Shown: piece after piece, positions 39,441 to 46,295 of the stretch
Layout: each line of letters starts with the position of its first letter
How positions within the stretch are numbered: the stretch's first letter is position 1
Assembly: GCA_036560445.1 (NCBI GenBank)
Contig: DATBRG010000008.1
Coordinates: 1-48,175 of the forward strand
Direction: 5' to 3'
Length of the DNA: 48,175 bases
From: DATBRG01 sp036560445
GTDB lineage: Bacteria; Pseudomonadota; Gammaproteobacteria; Burkholderiales; Methylophilaceae
Notes under the pieces: model-generated
Databases searched by the model: none
What the model was told of the DNA's origin: nothing
Seen by the model: only the letters and a program-made list of their open reading frames with translations
Position numbers and translations under genes: made by a program

Positions 39441-39454
39441 CTCTTAAAAGTTTT

Positions 39455-39533
<79 letters not shown>

Positions 39534-39539
39534 ATTAGA

Positions 39540-39770
39540 TCAACGGCTTAGGATTTTTCCTAGGCCGTTTTTCTTTTCACTGTGGGGAAAACGTGGAAAG
39601 TTAACCACATTACCCTTACTCCCGGATTCGATCCGTGCAACCGTAGCCGTTAGATTATCCGTAGCAAACTTCGCATAGCGGACTACCATTCCCCGTGACT
39701 TCAAGCCGCCTAAGTCTTTCAGTTCATCGCAGCTAGTGCCAGCCTGACGATGCCATGAAGCCCTGCATTC
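39540..39770 (-). pseudogene. C-terminal remnant of a tyrosine-type phage integrase
   Basis: The reverse strand encodes an uninterrupted stretch with RASWHRQAGTSCDELKDLGG, then MVVRYAKFATDNL and GNVVNFPRFPH, the end of a phage/island integrase, with the nucleophile Tyr kept. The upstream part is missing: the frame runs straight into the 3' end of the PNPOx-like gene, the Arg of the HxxR box is lost, and the usual Trp of LGGWKS is Leu. The stop falls next to the tRNA 3' end, the normal position for an integrase of a tRNA-targeting element. Only this roughly 75-codon scar remains. Confidence 0.8.
39542..39574 (+). terminator. Intrinsic terminator after the tRNA
   Basis: AACGGC TTAGGA and TCCTAG GCCGTT form a 12-bp stem with loop TTTT, followed by TTTCTTTTC. 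Confidence 0.85.
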
Positions 39771-39784
39771 AATAATTACGGTGA

Positions 39785-40396
39785 TTACTTGCTCAACAAT
39801 TCTTCTATTTGTGCGCGTAATCGTTTGTTTTCTTCAAGTATGGGTTGTACCAACCCATCTACTTCTACTTCAGAGTATCTTGTCGTAATGTGTTGCGGGC
39901 AGTTCCATTCGACCGCTTCGATCTGAATGACGATGCCACGCTCCACACGCGCCGAATAATTCGTTACCGTTAAATCGGCGAGCAATTCCGGCGTATCTTC
40001 TTCATGAATGATACGGGCAATTCCCCATATTTTCAGGCGACGCCGGTTGGCATAATCCATCAAAATCATAGAAACACGTGCATTGCTATCTAGGTTTCCG
40101 ACACTGATGTACTGGCGATTACCCCTGAAATCGGCAAAAGCGATAGTACGTGCATCCAGCACCCTGATAAATCCTGCCGGACCGCCGCGATGCTGTACAT
40201 ATGGCCAGCCATTTTCCGAGATTGTCGCCATGTAAAAGCTATCGCGCGATTCCACAAACTCGGTTTCCAGGCTGCCCAACTCATTCCTGGGGTTATCTGA
40301 AAGCTCAAAGCGACGATTGTTCTCACGGCTGCCATAGCGAGCTTGAGCCGTTTTCACGCTTTCGGTAAAACTTATAGCCGCAAATGCATTTGGCAT
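39785..40396 (-). CDS. PNPOx-like FMN-binding split-barrel protein
   Basis: The 203-residue protein has the split-barrel core: DSFYMATISENGWPYVQHRG, GFIRVLDARTIAFADFRGNR and a later SMILMDYANRRRLKIWG segment, matching the pyridoxamine-phosphate-oxidase-related family that binds FMN or F420. It lacks the C-terminal signature of true PdxH, so a role in vitamin B6 synthesis is unlikely; flavin reductase or detoxification is possible. A C-terminal coiled helix (EENKRLRAQIEELLSK) may dimerise it. It lies downstream of the DsrE-like gene, both divergent from a TetR gene. Confidence 0.82.
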   Translation of the reverse strand: MPNAFAAISFTESVKTAQARYGSRENNRRFELSDNPRNELGSLETEFVESRDSFYMATISENGWPYVQHRGGPAGFIRVLDARTIAFADFRGNRQYISVGNLDSNARVSMILMDYANRRRLKIWGIARIIHEEDTPELLADLTVTNYSARVERGIVIQIEAVEWNCPQHITTRYSEVEVDGLVQPILEENKRLRAQIEELLSK

Positions 40397-40454
40397 GGTA
40401 TTTATCCTTTCGGGCTGACGGTTCGGTAACCACCAGCGAATTGGGATATCTAGA

Positions 40455-40832
40455 TTAAAAAGTCAAAATGGTGGTGTTAAACTTCAGCAACTTCCCAAAA
40501 CTAGCCAAGCCCGTGGTGCCAGGAACAAGATTTTCCTGGATGGCCTGAAAACCGCTGGCTTTGGCATCATCGCTCGCCCCAAATACCTCGGCACAGGCAC
40601 AAGATATGCCGGCAATATTACCTTTTACCAAGTTATAGAGCCCGTGCAATGGATGATCCGGTTTCGTTATGAGTGCAGGCCAACGCGTACCCGCGCCTTG
40701 AAATGTAACGGATACGTCTCCGCCGGATTGTTTGATATCGTAAGCGGCTGCCAAGCCATTAAACGCACGGCCAAGCGCTTCATCGCCACCAGTTTTTGGA
40801 TCTGAGAATATAAAAATCGCTGTCTTGCTCAT
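40455..40832 (-). CDS. DsrE-family protein
   Basis: The 125-residue protein (from ATG 40832, AGGAG 6 bp upstream; ATG 40835 is adjacent) has the DsrE/DsrF-like fold pattern: KTAIFIFSDPKTGGDEALGR, LITKPDHPLHGLYNLVKGN and GISCACAEVFGA, with two Cys in CAC near the position used for sulfur handling in related proteins. Function is unknown; sulfur-relay or small-molecule binding is possible. It is the first gene of the leftward unit controlled, by position, by the divergent TetR regulator. Confidence 0.75.
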   Translation of the reverse strand: MSKTAIFIFSDPKTGGDEALGRAFNGLAAAYDIKQSGGDVSVTFQGAGTRWPALITKPDHPLHGLYNLVKGNIAGISCACAEVFGASDDAKASGFQAIQENLVPGTTGLASFGKLLKFNTTILTF

Positions 40833-40872
40833 CATGCGCTCCTGTAAATTATGGATAGTTAAAAATGTACTG

Positions 40873-40888
40873 TACCGAATGTTCGGTA
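40873..40888. promoter_or_regulatory. TetR operator, site 1
   Basis: TACCGAATGTTCGGTA is palindromic except at the centre. A second site lies at 40900-40915. Both share ACCGAA/TTCGGT-type arms and lie between the divergent DsrE-like and TetR genes. Confidence 0.75.
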
Positions 40889-40899
40889 TATTGATAATG

Positions 40900-40915
40900 T
40901 AACGAACGTTCGGTA
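40900..40915. promoter_or_regulatory. TetR operator, site 2
   Basis: TAACGAACGTTCGGTA, one mismatch from a perfect palindrome, starts 27 bp after the start of site 1 and 35 bp before the TetR ATG. Confidence 0.75.
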
Positions 40916-40949
40916 GTATGTCAACATACTTTTTTAAAGGCAGATAAAC

Positions 40950-41525
40950 ATGGCACAGCAGGCAAGCGAAAATACCTCGTTAATAGAATCGCTATTCGAA
41001 ATATTTAGAAACCACGGTTATGAGGGCACCACGATCTCCCTATTATCCGAGGTTACCGGACTGCAGAAATCGAGCCTGTATCATCATTTCCCCAAGGGTA
41101 AGGAAGACATGCTTAAAGCGGTTGTGAGCTATGTCAGCGCACAAATCCACCAATACATCCTGACCCCGTTGTCTGATAGCAAGGTAAAGCCTGAAAAGCG
41201 TTTCACCGACTTGATCGTTACCATCAAGGTGTTTTATGGAGATGGTAGAAAAAATTGCCTGTTGAATGTACTGAACCTTGGCGACGCAAAGACAGAAATA
41301 AACGAATTGCAAAACAACGACTATAGCGCTTGGCTAAACGCACTCATCCAATTGGGCAAAGAGGCTGGCATGACCCAGCAGGATGCAGCGGTATGGGCTG
41401 AACGGTTTCTAATTGTCGTTGAAGGCACGCTCGTTATCCAGCGCCTGACCAGCGATACACATACTTTCGAGAACCAGATGGAATATGAGCAAAAGCAGTT
41501 CCATCAATTATTGAAACAGGGCTAA
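40950..41525 (+). CDS. TetR/AcrR-family transcriptional regulator
   Basis: The 191-residue protein has the TetR helix-turn-helix GYEGTTISLLSEVTGLQKSS followed by LYHHFPKGKEDMLKAVV, which fits the family well. It differs from the TetR at 1996-2601, and its operators have a different sequence. It probably represses itself and the leftward DsrE-like/PNPOx-like genes. The ligand domain has a single Cys region (KNCLLNVLNLG). A short, probably decayed gene follows 3 bp after its stop. Confidence 0.92.
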   Translation: MAQQASENTSLIESLFEIFRNHGYEGTTISLLSEVTGLQKSSLYHHFPKGKEDMLKAVVSYVSAQIHQYILTPLSDSKVKPEKRFTDLIVTIKVFYGDGRKNCLLNVLNLGDAKTEINELQNNDYSAWLNALIQLGKEAGMTQQDAAVWAERFLIVVEGTLVIQRLTSDTHTFENQMEYEQKQFHQLLKQG

Positions 41526-41528
41526 AAA

Positions 41529-41680
41529 ATGAAGAAACCCGCTTCGCTGATACTCGCGCTCGCGGCATTAAGTCAAGCTCCATCTATTGCCCGTAGCGAG
41601 GAATACAGCACGGCAAAACCGATGACATATTGTTCAAGGTGCTGGAAAGGTCGGCTAAGCGACTTTTTTCTTTGGTATGA
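41529..41680 (+). pseudogene. Truncated secreted-protein gene after tetR
   Basis: ATG 41529 begins a normal signal peptide (MKKPASLILALAALSQAPSI, then ARSEEYS), but the frame then reads into Cys/Trp-rich sequence and through an apparent terminator (41647-41669). The +2 frame over 41608-41679 reads like a protein end (GKTDDILFKVLERSAKRLFS, then LV and stop). This suggests a gene whose middle was deleted or frameshifted. The parent family is not recognised. Confidence 0.4.
41647..41669 (+). terminator. Intrinsic terminator
   Basis: AAGGTCG and CGACTTT form a 7-bp stem (one G-T) with loop GCTAAG, followed by a run of six T (41664-41669). It lies between the tetR unit and the convergent TPR gene. 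Confidence 0.6.
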
Positions 41681-41686
41681 GGTTAA

Positions 41687-43291
41687 TTATGTTGCTGGCT
41701 TCAAATCAAACGCAATGCAAATTCTCTCTTCGTTTGAATTAAAAGGTATGGTGCGGTGAAAAAGTGATGAAGGGAATAGGATGATGTCGCCCACATTTGG
41801 CAGGATAGCGTTTTCCGGGAAATCGCTACGCTTTTGTGGGTAGTTGTCACCATGTGTGCCAAACGCAAAACGGCCTTCATCAGCATTGTGTTTATCTTGC
41901 GGCATTGCTAGGTAAACAGCACCACTAAGCCAGCCTAGCTCGTGGATATGTGATGTGAGATGGCCACCTTGCTGCATCTTCACATACCAAGAGCTGGTGA
42001 ATTCAAACTCAGTGGGGAAAGACTTTATTAGCTCACAATCAGCCCCGATAAAACGTTGCCTGTAAGCCTCAAATTCTTTCTTAATTAATTCTGCTAATGC
42101 TCTGAATGATGCTTCAGGCCGTTTGAATAGATTGCCTGCCGATTGAGTTCCGTAATGTAGACGGCCCTGCTTCCTTTCAGCAATTTCAGCATTGTTGATG
42201 TCGCGCAATAGGTCTCGCAACAGTTGATTGTTTTCATTGGCCAGCGCTTCAATTCTGTTCTGGTACACAAACTCCATCGCATTCTTGCAGAAATTGTAGT
42301 TATCCCCGATACCAAAATTAGTCGAATAGTGAGTGGATAGCGTGGCTAAGAATGGAGACGTATGTTTCCGGCTGGAGATGAGCTGATCTAACTTCTGTTT
42401 AAACTCAGTAAATTTCTCAGCCTTATAAAGGCAATGCAGGGTGCGTTCTTGCCAGTCATCAAGCTGGGATTTTTCAAAATAAGGGATAGCTTCCTCAAAC
42501 TTGCCAGCATCGTATAAGAATTGGGCGATATTAAAGTTTGCTTCTGTATTGGCTGGATCAATAGCCAGGGCATTCTGATAGCTCTTAACCGCTTCCTGCA
42601 TTTTGCCCTGGTCGCGCAAAGCCTCGCCGAGATTATTGTGAGCCGCAACATAATTCGGATGTATAGCTAAAGCTTTTTGGTAAACGGCGATTGCCTCGTC
42701 TAGCTTGCCTTGGTCACGTAAGGCTGTTGCAAGGTTGAAATGGCCTCGGGCATCGGGGTTAATTCCCAGCGCCTTGCGATAGATGGCCACGGCTTCTTCG
42801 AGTTTGCCCTGCTGCTGCAGGCATGTGCCTAGGTTGCCAAGTGCTTCGAAGAAACTGGGCTCAAGGGCAATAGCTTTACGGTAACCAGCAATGGCTTCAT
42901 CCATATTGCCCTGGGCTTGCAGAGCAGTGCCAAGATTGAAGTGAGCTACAGCGAGATTAGGCTTTAAGTTAATGGTTTTGCGGTAATGCGTGATTGCCTC
43001 ACTAATCTTGCCGAGATTACCCAGCACAACACCTAAATTAAAATGAATCTCGGCGATATTGGGCTGAATTGAGAGAGCTTTGCTGTAGCTTGCAGCTGCA
43101 TCTTCGTACTTGTTCTGTCTTTCCTGAGCGATACCCAATATGTTGTGTAGCATTAATGTATTGGGAAACGTACTGATGAGGTTTTTAGCGCTGGCCTCAG
43201 CTTGTGCTAGTTGACCTGAGTTCAATAGGTTAAGTAACGGTTGTAGCTCAGCCTGGCTTGGTTGTCTGACTTGTTGAAATTGTTTTTTCAT
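41687..43291 (-). CDS. TPR protein with C-terminal 2-oxoglutarate/Fe(II) oxygenase-like domain
   Basis: The 534-residue protein has about seven tetratricopeptide repeats (about 45-290; typical units contain FNLGVVLGNLGKISEAITHY and NNLGEALRDQGKMQEAVKSY). Its last 110 residues match the 2OG-FeII_Oxy_5 type: GGHLTSHIHELGWLSGAVYL, then GDIILFPSSLFHRTIPF and EERICIAFDL. His residues in the HIHE and LFHR segments are candidate iron ligands, and Arg in EERI could bind 2-oxoglutarate. Related proteins are thought to hydroxylate protein or small-molecule targets; none is known here. The repeats are highly similar to each other, indicating recent repeat expansion. Confidence 0.85.
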   Translation of the reverse strand: MKKQFQQVRQPSQAELQPLLNLLNSGQLAQAEASAKNLISTFPNTLMLHNILGIAQERQNKYEDAAASYSKALSIQPNIAEIHFNLGVVLGNLGKISEAITHYRKTINLKPNLAVAHFNLGTALQAQGNMDEAIAGYRKAIALEPSFFEALGNLGTCLQQQGKLEEAVAIYRKALGINPDARGHFNLATALRDQGKLDEAIAVYQKALAIHPNYVAAHNNLGEALRDQGKMQEAVKSYQNALAIDPANTEANFNIAQFLYDAGKFEEAIPYFEKSQLDDWQERTLHCLYKAEKFTEFKQKLDQLISSRKHTSPFLATLSTHYSTNFGIGDNYNFCKNAMEFVYQNRIEALANENNQLLRDLLRDINNAEIAERKQGRLHYGTQSAGNLFKRPEASFRALAELIKKEFEAYRQRFIGADCELIKSFPTEFEFTSSWYVKMQQGGHLTSHIHELGWLSGAVYLAMPQDKHNADEGRFAFGTHGDNYPQKRSDFPENAILPNVGDIILFPSSLFHRTIPFNSNEERICIAFDLKPAT

Positions 43292-43384
43292 GAAAAATCT
43301 TTAATTGATTAAGGCAAGATACAAAAAGTAAACCAATATCCATGTTGACACGTTGATTATGAACAAAAAGTCGACATGTCATCA

Positions 43385-43402
43385 ACAAGTCATATGACTT
43401 GT
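43385..43402. promoter_or_regulatory. Perfect 18-bp palindrome upstream of TPR gene
   Basis: ACAAGTCATATGACTTGT is a perfect palindrome in the gap between the divergent TPR gene and the small gene at 43510. Related GTCGACATGTC and CATGTTGACA sequences lie just to its left (43350-43380), so several regulator half-sites may be present. The binding protein is unknown. Confidence 0.5.
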
Positions 43403-43509
43403 CGATAATTAATCTTGAGGAAGTGAATCTTTTGAATAAAGCTTCCTCCAGCGGGTGGCTGAAACAAAATTTCAGCTACTTTAATTATAAATCCCAAAAG
43501 GAAAGTAAC

Positions 43510-43677
43510 ATGCAAGCAGATATAGCCATACTATTACAGCTTATTCCTGTTCAGGAAATCATTGGCAAATCCGGCACTCAGCAAGAGCAGGAACCGCAAG
43601 TCTCTCTGGTTCAGGACGTTGCTGAACATGCGAAACAGGGGAAACGTGATTTTTCAGCTTTCTACGATTGCGTCTAA
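43510..43677 (+). CDS. Small hypothetical protein, 55 residues
   Basis: ATG 43510 follows AAAGGAAAGTAAC, a good ribosome-binding site, and gives a 55-residue acidic protein (MQADIAILLQLIPVQEIIGK at the start, FSAFYDCV at the end). A longer frame back to TTG 43399 crosses the palindromic control region and is less likely. It has no signal peptide, motif or known family. It converges with the YihY-type gene. Confidence 0.4.
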   Translation: MQADIAILLQLIPVQEIIGKSGTQQEQEPQVSLVQDVAEHAKQGKRDFSAFYDCV

Positions 43678-43699
43678 TTGTAGCGCTGACTCGCTAAAC

Positions 43700-45031
43700 C
43701 TACCGATTGATGTCAATGCCCGGTGTTTGATGGCTGTTTTGCAGCCTCAATGCCATTTGCCTCAGAAAATTCATCGCAACCTTGGGCTCCCCCATTAGCA
43801 GGGTTTCAATATTCTCCGCACTGATAACAACAAGCTCTGCTTGTGCGGAATCAATTTTTGCATCAGCAATTCTCGGCGTCTCAGTCAGCATTGCCATTTC
43901 ACCAAAATAATCACCTGCTTCGAGAGCCCTCATCTCCTTGCCGTTGTACAGTAGTTTGACCTTGCCGGAAACTATGTAATACAGGTCATAACCCACTTCA
44001 CCTTGATGAAATACATATTCATCGCGTTTGAATACTTTGCCAAAGCGACTCATCAATTCACGCAGGTAATGCTCCTTATTTCTGGGCATGTCGCCAAATA
44101 GCCCGCGCAATAACAGTACATCTTTCTTGCGTAAGGTCGAGATTAGCTCAGTCCCCAGTAAGAAAACGGCAAACGTGTAGTAAAGCCAACCTATGGAGAT
44201 AAACATATTCTTCATACCACCAAATACAGTCCCATAGGACTGATTGAGCGTAAGAAACAGGCCAAAAGCCGGGCGCATGGCAATCCACATGATGGCAGTA
44301 ACCAGCGAGCCAATAAGGATATGACGTAAAGAGACTCTGCCCGGAAAGAAGATGCGGTAAAAAGCAGCGATTAATAAGGTGCTAAATAATATAGAGCTGA
44401 CCGAATTGATGACCTTTAAGAAGTAGCCTGCGGGCTCGATGAAATCAATAATCTTTTCCAGCATCAATCCGCAAAAGGTGAAAAGGAAAAACATCAGCAA
44501 TATACCTAGTACGGCCAGTACATCCTTGATCTTACGCCTTACAAAAGAAGGGGCTTCGACCATCGTCGCCATGGTGTAAAAGGCCGAACGCAGAGCGCTG
44601 GCGAGGGGAGTTACTATCCAGAATAGTGCGAATATACCAAATGCACCCCATACGGCCTGATGTTTCGATACGTTATATACCTCAATCATGATGCGGTGGC
44701 TGAATTTCGGTACTAGGTTGCTTGTGAGGATGGCCAGTTTGACGATAGCGTAGTTGGAGGAAATGACCAGATGGCTCAACATGAAAAATATCAGTAATGC
44801 CATCGGTATCAGCGCAAACATGGCATAGAACGATAGTGATGCGGAGATGCTGAAGCCGTTGTGTAGCTGAAAAGCGCTTAAGGTTTCATGCAGTACAAAT
44901 AGCGGCGTGCTGTATCGATGTTTAGCATAGGCCTCGCGTGGGCGGGCAATGGCTGGGTGTTTACCAAAATCTTTTATTTGATGAAATTTGATCGCCATTC
45001 TGGTGGTTATCTTGCTATGTGCAATATGCAC
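43700..45031 (-). CDS. YihY/BrkB membrane protein fused to a cyclic-nucleotide-binding domain
   Basis: The 443-residue protein has a YihY/BrkB (formerly misnamed RNase BN) membrane domain at about 45-310 with six helices, including FSISASLSFYAMFALIPMAL and IGWLYYTFAVFLLGTELIST. After about residue 315 comes a cyclic-nucleotide-binding domain: YVFHQGEVGYDLYYIVSGKV and the phosphate-binding cassette DYFGEMAMLTETPRIADA with its Glu and Arg. E. coli YihY ends near 290, so the sensor is an addition. Direct gating by cAMP or a related nucleotide is inferred. The first 40 residues are cytoplasmic and basic. Confidence 0.88.
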   Translation of the reverse strand: MHIAHSKITTRMAIKFHQIKDFGKHPAIARPREAYAKHRYSTPLFVLHETLSAFQLHNGFSISASLSFYAMFALIPMALLIFFMLSHLVISSNYAIVKLAILTSNLVPKFSHRIMIEVYNVSKHQAVWGAFGIFALFWIVTPLASALRSAFYTMATMVEAPSFVRRKIKDVLAVLGILLMFFLFTFCGLMLEKIIDFIEPAGYFLKVINSVSSILFSTLLIAAFYRIFFPGRVSLRHILIGSLVTAIMWIAMRPAFGLFLTLNQSYGTVFGGMKNMFISIGWLYYTFAVFLLGTELISTLRKKDVLLLRGLFGDMPRNKEHYLRELMSRFGKVFKRDEYVFHQGEVGYDLYYIVSGKVKLLYNGKEMRALEAGDYFGEMAMLTETPRIADAKIDSAQAELVVISAENIETLLMGEPKVAMNFLRQMALRLQNSHQTPGIDINR

Positions 45032-45055
45032 TATACCTAAGTTAAGTATGGCTTA

Positions 45056-46012
45056 TCAGGCGAATCGCTTGAATTTTTCTGTGGCTTCTACCAACGCTGA
45101 GGTTGTTCCAGGCTCCATTGCTGAGTGTCCGGCATCATCAATCATCTGTATGCTGGCGTGCGGCATAGCCCGTTTTAATTCCCATGCAGTAATGGGCGGG
45201 CACACCATGTCATAGCGACCCTGAATAATGGTGGTCGGAATCTGGCCCAGCACTGCTACCTCTTTCAAGAGATCGCGACCACTCACAAAACACGCATTCA
45301 ATATATAGTGTAATTGCACCCGCGCCCGCGCCAGTTGAATTTCATCCGAGACTGGGTTGCTGTTTTTCCCAGTGCTTGGGCGTAGCGTCATAATGCCGCT
45401 CTCATAAGCATTCCAATGGATTGCTGCAGAGATGTTGATAGCTTTGTCTTCAGAGAAAATTCGTTTCGAATAGGCTTTTAATATATCTACTCGTTCTGAT
45501 GGCTCGATGAATTCGACTAGCCTTTCCCATGCCTCGGGATAAAAGTATTGAACTTCATGCAGAAACCAGTTCAATTCCGTCGGCCTGCTGAGGAAGATGC
45601 CACGCAAGATCAAGCCCGTTACCTTGCTTGTATGCGCAAGAGCATAGGCGATAGCTAAAGTACTACCCCACGACCCTCCAAATATTAGCCACTTCTCTAT
45701 ATTAAGATGAATGCGTAATGCTTCTATATCAGAGACCAGTTCCTGAGTAGAGTTCTCCTCGATACAGCCCAGTGGTTTACTACGCCCGCAGCCGCGCTGG
45801 TCAAATAATATGATGCGGTAATGGGCCGGATCGAAGAAACGCCTCTGATTAGGATTGCAGCCGCTACCCGGCCCTCCATGCAAGAAAACCACTGCCTGCC
45901 CAGTTGGGTTCCCGCTTTGCTCATAATAAATTTGGTGAGTTTCGGAAGTGTTAAGCCATCCGCTCTGGTAAGGCTCAATTTCTGGATACAAATTGTAAAT
46001 AGGGTCTGTCAT
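45056..46012 (-). CDS. pip: Proline iminopeptidase
   Basis: The 318-residue alpha/beta hydrolase has the oxyanion motif HGGPGSGCNPNQRRFFDP, FDQRGCGRSKP, the nucleophile Ser114 in FGGSWGSTLA, a candidate Asp in GRYDMVCP and His in DAGHSAMEP. This set is specific to the S33 family prolyl aminopeptidases, which release N-terminal Pro from peptides in the cytoplasm. It is on the same strand as the YihY-type gene and 24 bp upstream of it, so the two may be co-transcribed. It is divergent from xoxF. Confidence 0.93.
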   Translation of the reverse strand: MTDPIYNLYPEIEPYQSGWLNTSETHQIYYEQSGNPTGQAVVFLHGGPGSGCNPNQRRFFDPAHYRIILFDQRGCGRSKPLGCIEENSTQELVSDIEALRIHLNIEKWLIFGGSWGSTLAIAYALAHTSKVTGLILRGIFLSRPTELNWFLHEVQYFYPEAWERLVEFIEPSERVDILKAYSKRIFSEDKAINISAAIHWNAYESGIMTLRPSTGKNSNPVSDEIQLARARVQLHYILNACFVSGRDLLKEVAVLGQIPTTIIQGRYDMVCPPITAWELKRAMPHASIQMIDDAGHSAMEPGTTSALVEATEKFKRFA

Positions 46013-46115
46013 TCGCTTTTTAGGTTCTTTTATATTGATTATTATAGAAATTTTTAATTATGATAACACCGTAATAAGTTTAAAACAGAACAGGCATTGT
46101 TAAATTGTAAGCAAA

Positions 46116-46145
46116 TTGTAAATAGACTATTGCAAATCGTATAGG
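46116..46145 (+). promoter_or_regulatory. Candidate xoxF promoter
   Basis: TTGTAA (46116-46121), 18-bp spacer and TATAGG (46140-46145). AATTGTAA is repeated directly at 46103-46110 and 46114-46121, and AATAG-A-CTATT (46121-46131) is a small palindrome in the spacer. The resulting leader would be about 145 nt. This is tentative. Confidence 0.35.
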
Positions 46146-46295
46146 ACTGTTCTAACATGGCTTGCGCGCACACAAGTGTTGCGGAAAGTAGAGTTCAAAA
46201 TTTGTCACATAATCCAGAATTTAAAAGTGGGGATGTGGCTTTTCTGTTCTCTGCTTTAGTTAAACCCTTAGTAGTAATAACTATGGAGATTTAAA

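Noticed and set aside
42480..43100. Periodic repeats considered as a CRISPR-like or tandem DNA array
   Set aside because: The 102-bp (34-codon) periodicity is that of the TPR units in the coding sequence; there are no spacers between repeats.
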